64,000 nt of DNA from NCBI GenBank assembly GCA_007922305.1, contig ML677385.1:3881996-3945995 (forward strand), in the 5' to 3' direction. This DNA comes from Dermatemys mawii (taxonomy: Eukaryota; Chordata; Testudines; Dermatemydidae). Of the stretch, positions 11,576 to 23,304 are shown piece by piece. Numbering within the stretch: the stretch's first letter is position 1; each line of letters opens with the position of its first letter. The notes below the pieces were generated by a model. That model worked only from the letters and a program-made list of their open reading frames with translations, did not search any database and was not told where the DNA came from. A program made the position numbers and the translations under genes.

Positions 11576-13852
11576 TGCTGAACAAGTTAAGTTTTTCTAA
11601 ATCCTTTGTAATCAAACTGGAAGAGATTCTATAAACAACATTATCCTTGAATCCAAAATCCCTTTAAAATGGTCTGTTGTAACTTAAATTATGTCCTGGG
11701 TTATTCAAATTTACATGAAATTGATATAAACTTTCAAGATTCGGTCACTTTTAATAGCATAGAATACATGCTTCTCAAACGTTCTGCGAAAGCTAAAACT
11801 TGAGCCAGTTATTTTATTCACAAATTGAACTTAGTGGTAGTAAAAAGACTCCTGTATCTTCTCTCACTTCCTTTTAGTGTCTGTAAAATCAAGATATCAA
11901 GAACAGCCCCATCCAGAAAAATCCTTCCTTACAAAAGTAGCCCATATCCATGATGGTACTCACATTGACATCAAGGGTTTAATTTTATTTATTGGTTTAT
12001 TTATTGTTTTGCAGCGTTACACACCAAAGTTCTAAATAGGATATACATTTTCTTAACAAAATGGGAAAATAAAATAAATTGAGCTAAATTATGGGTTGAC
12101 TCAGGAATTGATTCAGGAAAGCACTTGCTTAAAGCTAAGTAAATGCTTAAATACTTTGAATCAGAGTCTTAGACCATTCAAACCTACTGCTTCCAAGTCT
12201 GTGCACAATTTGGCTAATTATTCTGTTGACCTTTTCTAAATAAGATCTCTTCAGCCAAAATCCACTTCCTTGCCTGTGATACACGCAGTTGTAGGAAGGT
12301 TTACATTGCAAGTGAAATATTTGGAACACTGCAAAACCAAACTGAAGGCGGCAGTTTGAAAAGAGCAAAGAGAGAGGATTGGCAGCACAGTGTGATACAT
12401 TATCTGCAGTGATTATAGGCATCTGACCTGCAAAGAAGAGTTAAATTTCACCTTTTAATAGTCATGTTACTGGGTATTAACTTAACATTTTATGTTCTGA
12501 TGCCCAAAACAAGTGAGAGTGTGACTTTTTGTCTCTTGGAAGACACACACCTGCAATCTTCATCTCAGAGGAAGGTGAAGCATGTGTATTATCCAACAAC
12601 TTCAGCAATAGATGTGAAGTATTCAGAGTGTCTTGTTTAACTCTAGCAACAATGATAAAATGTGAAATCATTTGTGCAAAATCTATCTGGGTCAGTTGTT
12701 ACTGAGGAATACTTGATGCAATCTGCAAGTAAATGAATTTCACAGTAAAATATTTACTATTTAATATCAACATCTCTGAAGTTGTTTCTACAGGAAACAC
12801 AGATAGCACTACCCCAATATCCAAGTTCATGTATAGTTATAGTGACTCCCCAGAGTGCCACTAGAGGAATTGTGGTAGGTAACCTATGAAATTCTCTATG
12901 GGAATGCTTTCACCTTTTCATCAATAGGAGGAGTAAAGAGCTCTTTTCACTTCGGAGTTTCTGGCCACTGGGGTTGTAAAAAGATGCAAAATATCTGTCT
13001 TGGAGCTTTTTTCCATTTGGAACAACCAAATGTGTATGAACATATGAGAAATGTTTCTTAAGCCTCCAAAAGTGTTCCTCTTTTAAATCAGGCTGCCTTG
13101 CTTAAGCCATAACTTTCTTGATTGCCTGTATTATTAATTTTGATCTTGGATTCTCTGTACATCTTCATTTTCACCTTTTAAGGCAACTGTGTTTCATAAA
13201 TTATCACATTATCTTGGCCCCTTGGTATTTGAATGGCAGACACCAATTTATGGTGTGTATTTCCAGTTTGTTCCATGGCATTCTATCTCATGAAATCCAG
13301 ATAATTCTAGTGGGAATTCATTTCCAAAACATGGAATAATTTTAGACTTGTAAAACATTTTGATGTGTGCAATGAAGTTATTTACAGCTTCTCTGTATTG
13401 TTAAAAATCAGTTATTCATCACAGTAGTTTTCATGCTTGAAGTACTCTTACTCATGTTGTCAAATCATGTTTGAATAATTTAGCTTCAGGAGAATTAACT
13501 TTTTGATAGGGCAAGAAGAAAAACAAGGTGTTCAAGGGATGAGTTGATATCCAGATGTCAGAAAGCCAGCCTGAGGCTCCTAAGACTGGCCAGGCAAGAC
13601 CCCATCAATCTCTTAGGTAGGCAAAGTTTCCTTTTGTGCAGCTCTTGGAATGGATTAATTAAGGGCCATGTTCTGATGTTTGTGAAATATGAATATTTCA
13701 AAAATTCATAGGCAGGAGCTATAGACCAAGCTGGATGAGAAAGCATCTCAGGGAGGTGATTAAGAAAAAGCAGAAAGCATACAAGAAGTAGAAGATGGGA
13801 GGGATCAGCAAGGAAAGATACCTTATTGAGGTCAGAACATCTAGGGATAAAG
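11576..13852. other. no gene recognised
   Basis: AT-rich sequence. At 12104-12165 a fragment with 'aagcacttgcttaaagc' resembles a common amniote MITE. No coding sequence is supported. Confidence 0.4.
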
Positions 13853-14565
13853 TAGGGTAACCATATTTCAACATTAAAAAAAGAGGACACTCCACGTGGG
13901 GGAGTGCATGCAGGAGCGGGGCGGGTAGGGGCTTGCCTCCCCAAACAGCCTGGCCCTGCCCTCATCTGCTCCCTCCCACATCCTGCCCCCGACTTCTCCC
14001 CTCAGAACCGCAACCCATCCAACCCCCCCTGTGCCTGGTCCCCTGAGTGCCCTCTCCTGGGACCCTCCACCCACCTCCCGGGACCCTACCCCCATCTAAG
14101 CTTCCTGCTCCTTGTCCCCTGACTGCCCCCTCCTGAGACCCCTCCCACCCTAACTGCCCCCCTAGGAGTCAGGACCCCAACCCAACCCCCCGGCTCCCTG
14201 AAACAAATAAATTATTTTAAATTAATCAGTCAAAGGTTTAGTGTGTTCAGAACAATGTTCATTGCTTTTAGAAAAAGGGAACACCAATTTACTTTGTGTG
14301 ATCTCCATGACAATAGACATGTTTATGAAACGTCACCAACTTTAAAAAATGTTTCCAGAGATTTTAGGCATTACAAAGGATTTTATATCTTACTAAGATA
14401 CTGATTTTGCTGGAGGTTCTCTTAAAATTAATTAATCAGATAGTCAGAAGTAAAGAAAGGGAAACTCTCTTTGTCCAGCTATCTGGGAGAAGAAAGGAAT
14501 GGACAAAAAGGACAGGAAGACTTTGGAAGCAAGCTTTTTTAATTATAGCAATTAAAATGTGTCTT

Positions 14566-15318
14566 TTAGATAAAGGTGGTCTTTTGAAAGATTTATTTAA
14601 GAAACTATGTTTGAAGATTCAAGCATTTAAGGCTAAAGATTGTGCATCTAAAAATCTATGGAAGGATTTTTTGAAGATGTGATTTTATAATCTTCACCAA
14701 CCCACTAATTAAATACTTTTAAAGCAAATTTTAAACTAAGATCCTGTAGACCAGCAGTTCTCAAACCGGGAGTCACGACTCCCCTGGGGGTCGCCGTGCA
14801 CTCCCAGGGATGGTCGTGAGCTCCTGCCACCGCTGAAAAGCCCCCAAGTTAATTATTTCTGCATTTGGGGGCTTTTCAGTGGACTTGCTGAGAACTTTTG
14901 GGAGTGCTCGGTATGTCCGCTGAAAAGCCGCCGAATGCAGAAGTAATCAATTTGGCGGCTTTTCGGCAGACATACAAGGGTCCGCCGTGCTGCTCAGGAA
15001 TGCAAAAAAGGGTCGCGGTTCTCAAAAGTTTGAGAACCGCTGCTGTAGACTGACATTTTCTGAATAAATATTACAGTAATGCCCAACTGTTTTTGTAAGT
15101 AAATTCAGAAACTTACAGTATATACCTTAGGGTTGGCAAATGCCTATTAAATGGCTTCATTACCACTTGAAGAGTTTCGATATTGTGTTAATAGGTCTGG
15201 CAAGCTGGACGCTTTTTCAGTTTTAACTACTAGAACCCCAGACTCACCAGGCTGCAGCAGCCAGCTGAGAGAGGCTGCAGGAAGGGTCAGAACAGAGATA
15301 GGAAAGTAAGAAGAGTGA
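14566..15318 (+). repeat. dispersed repeat, copy 1 (copy 2 at 50628-51140)
   Basis: After removing the MITE at 14752-15042, this unit aligns in the same orientation with 50628-51140. Shared blocks include 'ttttagataa', 'aaagcaaattttaa', 'ggcaaatgcc', 'aatggcttcatta', 'aataggtctggca' and 'actcaccaggctgcagcagc'. It has no coding potential; the 'caggctgcagcagccagct' block is a palindrome-rich motif. It is a dispersed repeat or an old duplication about 36 kb apart. Confidence 0.8.
14752..15042. mobile_element. hAT MITE with perfect 8-bp TSD and double hairpin
   Basis: Ends 'cagcagttctcaaac' and 'gtttgagaaccgctg' are inverted repeats matching at 14 of 15 positions. The perfect 8-bp repeat ctgtagac flanks it (14744-14751 and 15043-15050). 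The paralogous site near 50832 has a single 'ctgtaaac' and no insert, which confirms insertion. Inside are two long stem-loops, 'ctgaaaagcccccaa'/'ttgggggcttttcag' and 'gctgaaaagccgcc'/'ggcggcttttcggc'. No coding frame is present. Confidence 0.95.
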
Positions 15319-15583
15319 ACACTAAGACTCAGTGGTGTCTTGGGTCTGGCTGCTGAAGGCTCCGGCAATGAGAGCTGTTCTACAGCTCTGTCAGGGATGC
15401 TGCATTGATTGTGGGTGGGAGGGAGAAAAAATCCCAGACATTTGCAGCTATTTAAAAAGTCCTCCCACACAGCCATTTAAAGCCCAAAATGCTGGACATG
15501 TCCAGGAAAAAACAGATACATGGTTACCCTATACTATAGTGTGAGAGAGGCTAAAAGCCATGTAGATTTGGACCTTGCAAATC

Positions 15584-15830
15584 ATGGAGTCCGGTGGCAC
15601 CTTAAAAACTAACAGATTTATTTGGGCATAAGCTTTTGTGGGTAAAAAGCCCACTTCTTCAGATGCTTAAGCTTTCATGCTTATGCCCAAATAAATGCAT
15701 AAGCATCTGAAGAAGTGGGCTTTTTACCCACGAAAGCTTATGCCCAAATAAATCCCTTAGTCTTTAAGGTGCCACTGGACTCCTTGTTGTTTTTGTGGAT
15801 ACAGACTAATATGGCTACCCTTTTGACACT
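15584..15830 (+). mobile_element. Penelope-like element tail with inverted copy
   Basis: A left arm ('ggagtccggtggcacc...ataagcttttgtgggta') is followed, inverted, by a right arm ('acccacgaaagcttatgccc...aaggtgccactggactcc') and then a single-copy tail ('gtggatacagactaatatggctaccc'). Between the arms lies a third short piece of the same tail (15670-15697). Inverted, truncated terminal copies are characteristic of Penelope-like retroelements. Each arm carries a hammerhead-like core; the plus-strand one is listed separately. No reverse-transcriptase coding sequence is present. Confidence 0.65.
15707..15744 (+). ncRNA. hammerhead-ribozyme-like core, probably inactivated
   Basis: The order CTGAAGA (15707-15713, fits CUGANGA), stem II agtggg/cccac (15714-15719 and 15727-15731), GAAA (15732-15735) and a mini stem III agc-ttat-gcc (15735-15744) is that of a hammerhead with a short stem III. 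The U expected at 16.1 is C here, which should break the conserved A-U pair at the cleavage site. Stem I is not resolved. Hammerheads are known in Penelope-like elements; assignment here is by motif only. Confidence 0.5.
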
Positions 15831-15832
15831 CA

Positions 15833-16129
15833 GCCCTAGTCTACACTGGGGATTGGAAGGAATTGCTCTAAGATACACAACTTCAGCTAAGAGAGTAATG
15901 TAGCTGAAGTCGAAGTACTTAGATCAATTTACCCCAACGTCTTCATGGAGGCGAGTTGATTGCTGCTGCTCCCCCGTCGACTCCGCTTGCGCCTCTCCTG
16001 GCAGTTGAATGCACGAGTTAATAGAGAACGCTGGGGGATCAATTTATCGTGTCTAGACTAGATGCAATACATTGACCCTCGACAGATCAATTGCTACCCA
16101 CCAATTCGTGGGTAGTGTAGACATACCCT
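15833..16129. mobile_element. Harbinger-type MITE, family A
   Basis: Ends 'ccctagtctacactg' and 'gtagtgtagacataccct' are inverted repeats of the Harbinger type seen at the full elements. The interior ('cacaacttcagctaa...gtagctgaagtcgaag', 'gtcgactccgcttgcgcctc', 'ccaccaattcgtgggtagtg') matches the copy at 51765-52060. There is no coding sequence. Confidence 0.75.
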
Positions 16130-17539
16130 AGACTGGAAGAGCACCTAAATATAAAAGAAGAATGAAATTGCAAAGTAACCAGAAAACTTCAAAACTGTGG
16201 ACCTACAAGCAATGAGGAGAGCTTTTGTAACTAATAAACCAAAATCCCCACAGAGAAGGAAAGGAACTAAAGAATGGGAAGTTGTTGCACCCATTTCACT
16301 GACGCAAGCAGAGGAGTCAGAAGTATGCTTTGAATGGGGGAGGCAGAGGTGCAGCGTGAAACCTAAACATACTGCCCGGGGGCAAAGCAGGTGGATGCAC
16401 TGCATAAGGAGCTTGAGGAGTCAGGGTGGATGGTCTGCCTGAGGAGTAGAGTGAGTCAGTGGCAGACAGGGGAGGTTGGGGTATCAGCAATAGAAAAGAG
16501 AATCCAGCTGGGTTCTGTGCAGTGGAGCACAGGAAGCTACCGAGTCTTGGCTATGGGTGGAGGAGGCAGCTCCAGACCAGGAAGAGGGCTACTGGAGATT
16601 CATATCTCTGTTACCGGGGATAGGTGCTTCCAGTATAGGGGTAGTTTGACTTCTCTATTTAAGGGGGGCAGCTCCAGTTAGGCCAGTGGGGCCGTGCAGG
16701 GGTGCTGGAATGAGGAGTGCTGGGGAATGTGGCAATTCCATCATAGCCAGGGTTTACAGTTTTGATAAATTTCAGCACCTCTACTATAAAAATTGTTCCA
16801 ACACCACTGGGCCCATGCTTGGGGAGGCAAATTTTGTGCCTGCTTGAGGCTTGCACTTTTGGGGCAATGCACCCTTGCCCCTGCATACTACACTCATGTT
16901 CCCAGATCCAGTCCAATCACCCTGATTCATACTGGCTCCCTGACAGCTGCTCTAGCCCCTCTGGGTCCTACTCTCCCCTCCACCCTCAGCAGCTGCAGAG
17001 CCCCACTGAGCCTGCACAAACAAAACAACTCACTTAAGAACAATGTAAGGGGCCAGAAACGTAGACCAGCCCCATAATATTTCTATTGAATTATCTACTA
17101 CTGCTCCCACACTCTCCATTTCCTGGAAGCAAGTTTATTTTAATCTTGCCTTAATACTGACATAATAGTATTTCTCCCGGCATGATAGCTACCACCAAGA
17201 AGACATGGAATTGGTATTAGCAGATGACATGGACTATAAGAGAATTGCTCTCTTAGGAAGTTGTCCACATATGAAAATAGTTGGCAACTATTTTTGCAGG
17301 AAACTCTTTAACGGGCAGGAGTATTCTTCAAAACATTTTCATCTGATATTAGGGAATATTGGCATTGAAATTTTGAACCTTAAATGCAGATATTCAATCC
17401 ACTAAACTGATTCCATGTTTATTCAGTCTGGAAATGAGAAATAATACTATGTGACTGATATTGTCCAACTAAAATTTACCAACACATTTTAAATTCTGAA
17501 AATCAAACATGTCATGAACTGCTCATGAACAACCTATGG
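16130..17539. other. no gene recognised
   Basis: Mixed composition with short chance frames. It holds the small MITE at 16701-16805. A block at about 17161-17260 resembles 18825-18915 (see findings). Confidence 0.4.
16701..16805. mobile_element. short MITE with 'ggtgctggaa' ends
   Basis: The 105-bp element starts 'ggtgctggaa' and ends 'ttccaacacc', an inverted pair. No target duplication is evident. Confidence 0.5.
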
Positions 17540-18384
17540 AGGAGTGGTAGATATGCTGGAGGGTAGGGATAGGATACAGAGGGACCTAGACAAATTACAG
17601 GATTGGGCCAAAAGAAATCTGATGAGGTTCAACAAGGACAAGTGCAGAGTCCTGCACTTAGGACAGCAGAATCCCATGCACTGCTACAGACTAGGGACTG
17701 AATGGCTAGGCAGCAGTTCTGCAGAAAAGGACGTAGGGGTTACAATGAATGAGAAGCTGGACATGAGTCAACAGTGTGCCCTTGTTGCCAAGAAGGTTAA
17801 TGGTATTTTGGGCTGTATAAGTAGGGGCATTGCCAGCAGATCAAGAGACATGATCGTTCCCCTCTATTCGATATTGGTGAGGCCTCATCTGGAGTACTGT
17901 GTCCAGTTTTGGGGCCCACTACAAGAAAGATGTGGAAAAATTGGAAAGAGTCCAGAGGAGGGCAACAAAAATGATTAGGGGTCTGGAGCACATGACTTAT
18001 AAGGAGAGGCTGAGGGAACTGGGATTGTTTAGTCTATAGAAGAGAAGAAGGAGGGGGAATTTGATACCTGAAACAGGGTTCCAAAGAGGATGGATCTAGA
18101 GACTGTTCTCAGTGGTACCAGATGACAGAATGAAGAGTAATGGTCTCAAGTTGCAGGGGGGGAGGTTTAGGTTGGATATTAGGAAAATCTTTTTCACTAG
18201 GAGGGCGGTGAAGCACTAGAATGGGTTACGTAGGGAGGTGAGAGAATCTCCTTCCTTAGAGGTTTTTAAGGTCAGGCTTGACAAAGCCCTGACTGGGATG
18301 ATTTAGTTGAGGTTGGTCATGCTTGAAGCAGGGGGTTGGACTAGATGACCTCCTGAGGTCCCTTCCAACCCAGATATTCTATGA
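17540..18384 (+). mobile_element. CR1 LINE 3' half, little diverged
   Basis: The plus strand encodes the C-terminal end of the CR1 reverse transcriptase and continues into the 3' UTR, ending with 'ggttggactagatgacctcc' and 'cttccaacccagatattctatga', the CR1 3' tip. It is 5'-truncated at about 17540. The remaining reading frame is open for 144 codons, so this is one of the younger CR1 copies in the window. Confidence 0.9.
17544..17978 (+). pseudogene. CR1 reverse transcriptase, C-terminal fragment
   Basis: The 144-codon frame shows the motifs of the CR1 ORF2 C-terminal part: 'RDLDKLQDWAKRNLMRFNKDKC' region (residues 13-33), 'VLHLGQQNPMHCYRLG', 'EKDVGVTMNEKLDMSQQC', 'ILGCISRGIASRSRDMIVPLY' and '[13 protein letters not shown]'. 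The polymerase catalytic YxDD region lies upstream and is absent. After 'FWGP' the frame shifts (near 17915-17930) and homologous coding continues in another frame toward 18270. It would have worked in target-primed reverse transcription of CR1 RNA. The methionine is internal, so no start is proposed; a pseudogene by truncation and frameshift. Confidence 0.85.
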
Positions 18385-18969
18385 CCAAGAATTAGTGTCA
18401 GAAGCTGTTCATAGATAATTCCTAGTAGCAAATACACTTTAAAGCATAGCTATAAACTACTCATGGACAATCTGGAAACAGAAAAAAAAGAAACTAAGTG
18501 CTCCATATAAATTACTAATTATGAATTATTTACTCAGCTCTAGTAAGCAGGATGTTTTACAAAAGACAGGATTGGAAAACACAAAATGATGAGAAAGTAA
18601 TGTAATCTTTCTGCCTGGTGTTTTCGGCAACAAGGGCTAGAGGTCCAAATAGCTTTGTTTAGTGGTTGGATAGGAGCAGCTGCACCAGAGTTTATTCATG
18701 TCTGCTGCTGTTCTCTCCATCATCAAAGAATCCTCCCAACCACACAGGGTCCTCAGTGGAGGGGAACCAGTAGCATACAGGACCTCCAGAGAGTCCTTGC
18801 CACTGGGAATGCACTGCTTGCTTGCCATAACACTGACATATTATTCCTCCAACCATAATAGCTATCATCAAGAAGATGTGGAATAGTTATTAGCAGAGGA
18901 CCGTTCTGGTTCAATTCTACCACCCAAATAAGGTCAATTTTTGTATATTTATTATAACATCCAGCTCTT

Positions 18970-19175
18970 ATAGGGCACTTGTCAGCCATAGATCTCGAAG
19001 TGCTTTACAAAGGATATGAGTATCATTATCCCTATTTTACAGGTAGGGAATCTGAGGTACAGAGAGAAGTGACTTGCCCAGGGTCACCCAGCAGGCCAAT
19101 GGCAGAGCTAGGAACAGACTGCAGGTTTTTTGAATCCCAATCAAGTGTTCCATCCACTAGGCCACACTGCCTCCT
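18970..19175 (-). repeat. MIR-like SINE
   Basis: The plus strand reads the reverse complement of a MIR-type SINE: 'gaagtgctttacaaagg', 'ccctattttacaggtaggg', 'agtgacttgcccagggtcac', 'ggcagagctaggaac' and 'aggccacactgcctcct'. Confidence 0.8.
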
Positions 19176-20769
19176 AAAGTCTTACTAGAGGAATTCTAGG
19201 TAGAAAGTGTATGCACATGAAGCTCTCTCTATAGCCATACTTTCCCCTATTCATTATCACTAGACAGCTGCTCGAGAGCCCTTTCTCCTCAAGAGCTTCT
19301 GTCCATCTGGAGTTCTGGATAAATAGTTTATGCAGAGTAAGCTGCTCTGTCTGTGGCCATTATTTCTCCTGTTCACCAACAGATGGGAGCAGAGAGCTCC
19401 TTACGCGCTAGTCTTTCAGGCCACGGGACTTACACAAATAACAACCAAAACTTCTGTAAGTAAAAACAAGACTAGGCAGTGCCCACAAAAGTTAAGAGAG
19501 AAAGATTATCATGTCAAACAATCTTGGCACTCTTTGGATTTTTCCATGGATTAATACATTTCCTGTGGTGTAGCTAATTTACTGATTTAAGTTACTATAC
19601 AAACCAGAAAAAACAAGTTGGCTGATCTTGGAAAAAGCTCATGTACTTCAAGATATTTGTCTAGGCTCACCAAGCTCATTTTTGGTTTTGCTTTCAAATT
19701 ATACATGGACGCAGAATAAACCACACATCAAATACCTGAGACTGGACTATGTGGTATTAAAAAGTTTAATATTGTAATATTAGATTTGTAACTTCCACCA
19801 CTTACGGTTGTTCACCCTTCATACACTTTCCTTAGCTCCATCTATAATAGTAATAACTGTATTTGGTAACTGTATATATGCTATGTTTGGTACTTATTCT
19901 TCACCTTGTGTTTTCTACACTGTTAAAAATAAACCTAAAAATAAGTGTCTCACAATTTCTTCCTGTTTATGCATATTCTGTGGGCATAGACACAAATGTA
20001 AAAAAATTATTATAAAACAGAAGATAATGTACTCATTTGAGGGTTATTTTTATGTAAAAATATGATGAAGTATTTGCATAATTTTAATACCCAGACAGCT
20101 GGATACAATGTTTATTGATGTACTACTAACAAAAATTTTCTCCTCAAAAGAAGAAAGCAAAAATTGTTTTATTTTCCATCCCAGAGCAAGCTGTTTATTC
20201 CAGTACAATCATCACAATGTGGTGGCCAGCACGTCAGCTGGTATAAATTGGCCAATTTGCACTGGCTTAGGGGCTAACCTGGTGAAAACTGTCATAGTTC
20301 CATCAAATTTACACCAGCTAGGATTAGCCCCATGGTATTTTCAGATTGCCAGGGAAATGACTGCTGAGAAGCACATATAGATTACACACTCTGCATCTGC
20401 AATTTCCTAAAGTATCTTGTTCACAAGGAAGTTAGTGTAAAGTTTCAGTCTGTGATGAACAAATCCCTCAAAATTTCCAAGCATCAGTCCATTTGGTCCA
20501 TAAACTCAGAGGTCATCTCCTATGAAAGGAGAATTGCTAATATAATATGTATTTTTAAGAAAGGGGGAAAAAATGTGATCCAGCAAACTACAGCCCTCTA
20601 CCTCCTATATTTTTGACTGGACTTTCTCTGCCTGATGCTGATTGGTGGTTTGCTCCAACACCCCACCTCCCTCAGTCTTTTCACCTCAGCTTCACTCCAA
20701 GCCTGCCCTGTCCTCTCTCATTTCATGTTTCTTTCAGATTAGCTGATCCCCTCATAATTAACCACACAC
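19176..20769. other. no gene recognised
   Basis: AT-rich DNA with short frames only (up to 90 codons) and no recognised repeat. Confidence 0.4.
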
Positions 20770-21230
20770 ACCCAAAATTGTGGCACACTAACTGGAGAGA
20801 TTTAAAGGGCTCAATCTATCAGGTGTATCAAAAAGAAGATTGAGAGGTGACTTGATTACAATGTCCCTGTCACTTCATGAAAAGAACATACCCAGTACTA
20901 AATGACTTTTGAATCTGGCAGAAAAGAATGAACAGCTGGATTCTGAAGCCAAACAAATGCAAATTAGAAACAAAGCACACATTTTTAATAGTGAGGGTGG
21001 TGAACTTTTGGAACAAACTACCAGGGAAGAGGTAGATTCTCCATGTATGAATGTCTTCAAGTTAAGACTTGCCTTTCTGGAAGATGTGCTTTAGCCAAAT
21101 ATTTAGTCAAACACAATGTATTGGGCTCAATGCAGGGGTAATTGGTGAAATTCTCTGGCTTCTGGTATAGAAGAGATCAGACTAGATGATCCAATGGTCC
21201 CTTCTAGCCTTAAAATGTATGTATCAGTGA
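20770..21230 (+). mobile_element. CR1 LINE 3' fragment
   Basis: Diverged CR1 3' region: 'aagattgagaggtgacttgat', 'gaatctggcagaaaagaatg', 'ttggaacaaactacc', and near the tip 'agatcagactagatgatcc' and 'tggtcccttctagcc'. The reverse transcriptase end is broken. Confidence 0.75.
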
Positions 21231-21631
21231 ATCAACAGGTTTAAAAAATGTATTCATCCTGAATATGAAAACTGCAAAGCTCTCAAGATGTTATGTTGAC
21301 AAGTAATAGATTTACAGACTCTTCGTCCTACTTAAGAAGTCTGCTTTGATTTTAAATTACCTTTCTAGTTTTAAAACCACTCACTCTTCTTTTTGGTAGT
21401 GGAGAGGTGATGGTGTGAAGCTGCTAGTGATCCTTTTCTTGTTCAGCACATCTCCTGTTGCTAAGAGACAGAGAGTAGTTTTAGAGAGTACCTGAAATCA
21501 GTTGTCAGAAAATACACTTCTAGAAATGAATGTATCAAGTGGCTGATTCAGTACAAATACAGACATCAATCATGCAGACATTTATGCACATGAGTAACTT
21601 TACTTATGTAAACAGCTCATTTAAGAGGAAG

Positions 21632-21808
21632 GATGGCCCAGTGGTTAGGCTGCCAGCCGGGAGACCTGGGTTCAATTTCCTGTTACACCATAGTGTGATC
21701 TTGAGCATGTCGCTTTATCTGTCCATGCCTCATCTGTTCACCATCTCTACAATAACACTTCCCTACCTCACAGGAGTGTTGATAGGACAAATATGTTAAT
21801 AATTGGGA
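21632..21808 (+). repeat. MIR-like SINE with tRNA-like head
   Basis: The head 'ggatggcccagtggttaggc' followed by 'agacctgggttcaatttcc' resembles A and B boxes of a tRNA-derived promoter. It is followed by 'tgatcttgagcatgtcgctt' and 'cctacctcacaggagtgttg', the MIR-type body. It is a repeat, not a tRNA gene: there is no foldable anticodon arm. Confidence 0.75.
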
Positions 21809-21812
21809 GTGT

Positions 21813-22246
21813 TGTGATGGGGTACATAAACCCCACATTGGCCAGAAAAGGGTTAATCATCAGTGATAGGTGCAGTCAGCTCTGCCCTGCAGTAGGTGAG
21901 GCAGGAGTTAAAAGGGTAGAGCCCTGTGCAGTCTGAGGCTAGCTGGGAGGGATGGTGAGAGAAGTATGTCAGGGAACAGGAACTGACTAGACTGTGCCAG
22001 GGAGCAACACTGCCACCCCCACCTCAAGAGTGAGGCCCCAGGTATCCTCTCCAGCACACCCCCAGGTTCCTTCTCCCAGTACACACACCCCTCCATCACC
22101 ACTCAGATACCGGCACCCCACAAATCTCTCCCTATTACACACATATCCCACCAGCACACCCTAACTGTATCTCCCTATGCACCCCTCCCCCCCGCATCCT
22201 CCAGAAGTGTCCTCTTTTTGGGAACCTCAAATATGGTAACCCTGCC
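21813..22246. repeat. LTR-like start and C-rich block ending in 'ggtaaccct'
   Basis: At 21813 'tgtgatggggtac' begins a block like an LTR start. From 22005 to 22190 the DNA is C-rich with repeated 'cagcacac' and 'cacccc' motifs. It ends at 22235-22246 with 'atatggtaaccctg', the same terminus as at 13853. Probably two partial elements; boundaries uncertain. Confidence 0.3.
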
Positions 22247-23304
22247 TGTATTAAAAGACGTATCCTTAATTTAAAAGAAAATTGCTGGTCCCTCACTAAA
22301 TCAACATGAGATGACTTTTACCTCGTATTTCAACATATTACAAATATTATCATCATACAAAGCCAGTTTGATTATTACCTTACCTTCCAATGAGATAACA
22401 TTTGTAAAATTAGACAATGTAGTAATTCAGAATCGGTCCCATGATTTACTGAACCTATGTTCCTATAGCACAGAGGTTCCAAGACTATGGGGCACAGACA
22501 TCTGATGAGGCCACACTGAAAGGTTGCAGTCAACGATGTGGTGTTCATGCCCATAGAGCAAGGACACCAAACCTCCATCATATGAGTTCTTAATGGAACT
22601 ATTACATTGAATTACTCTCATAGGTGCTGGCAGGCTTTCAAAAGGAAGTTGGCATTCTTATGTGAATGTGTACCCAGGAGAATCATCAGCCAGTGTAATG
22701 AATTAACACCTTTGTTTCCTAAGCGTTGTGCTTTTAGCTATATCAAGTCAATTTAGTCCATTCAAGTCAATCTGGTAGAATCTTTTTAGAAGTGCAAAGG
22801 CAGAAACTGGAAATGTTTGTCCAAAACAGGAAGTGTTATTTCTTTGAAAATATTGTTCTCAGTTAGGTACAATTCTGATATATGGCAAAAATGCAATTAT
22901 AGAACTCTGCCCTGCAGACTAACTACTGGGTACAGTGCTTATAGCCATGAATTAGATCCAGTGAAGTCTGAGAAGACAAAGTCAGTAGAACTCTTCACAG
23001 CAGCAAACTTTATGCTCCGTGGTCAACATAACTAAGACTCACTTTAAAACCAAACCTACACAGGAATGCCACTGGATCTGAGAAGAATTTGTGGTGCTAG
23101 ATCTGCTTTCTATGAATTTTGCTATAAGTCAGATTTGTTTCAATTACATTAAAAATTATGTTAAAGTAAAAAAAAATTGAGATTCAACTGAGATAGTTTA
23201 TGCTAAACTTCAACCCAGAACATGTTTTATGCCAATATTTTGACCTCCCTCAGGAACAGCGCATATAATTTACACACTCTAGATATCCTTATTTATAGCG
23301 CCAA
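22247..23304. other. no gene recognised; possible hAT end fragment
   Basis: At 22470-22565 'cacagaggttccaagactatgg' resembles one hAT terminus, but no partner end or target duplication is visible. The rest shows nothing recognisable. Confidence 0.3.

Larger units (their letters stand above)
13853..15531. repeat. composite repeat bounded by 'gggtaaccat' termini
   Basis: Left end 'tagggtaaccatat' (13853) and right end 'atggttaccctata' (15520-15531) are inverted copies of one terminus, with TA on both sides. Between them are a C-rich block (13900-14200), AT-rich sequence, the repeat unit at 14566-15318 and a hAT MITE. The 8 bp outside each end do not match well, so the two termini may belong to different, partial copies. 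Another such terminus lies at 22235-22246. Confidence 0.4.

Noticed and set aside
13853..15531. Single 1.68-kb DNA transposon with gggtaaccat ends and TA target
   Set aside because: The 8-bp flanks do not agree and the interior is a mosaic of other repeats, so I kept it only as a composite.
21640..21690. tRNA-like A and B boxes
   Set aside because: They head a MIR-type SINE; no cloverleaf with anticodon arm can be formed.
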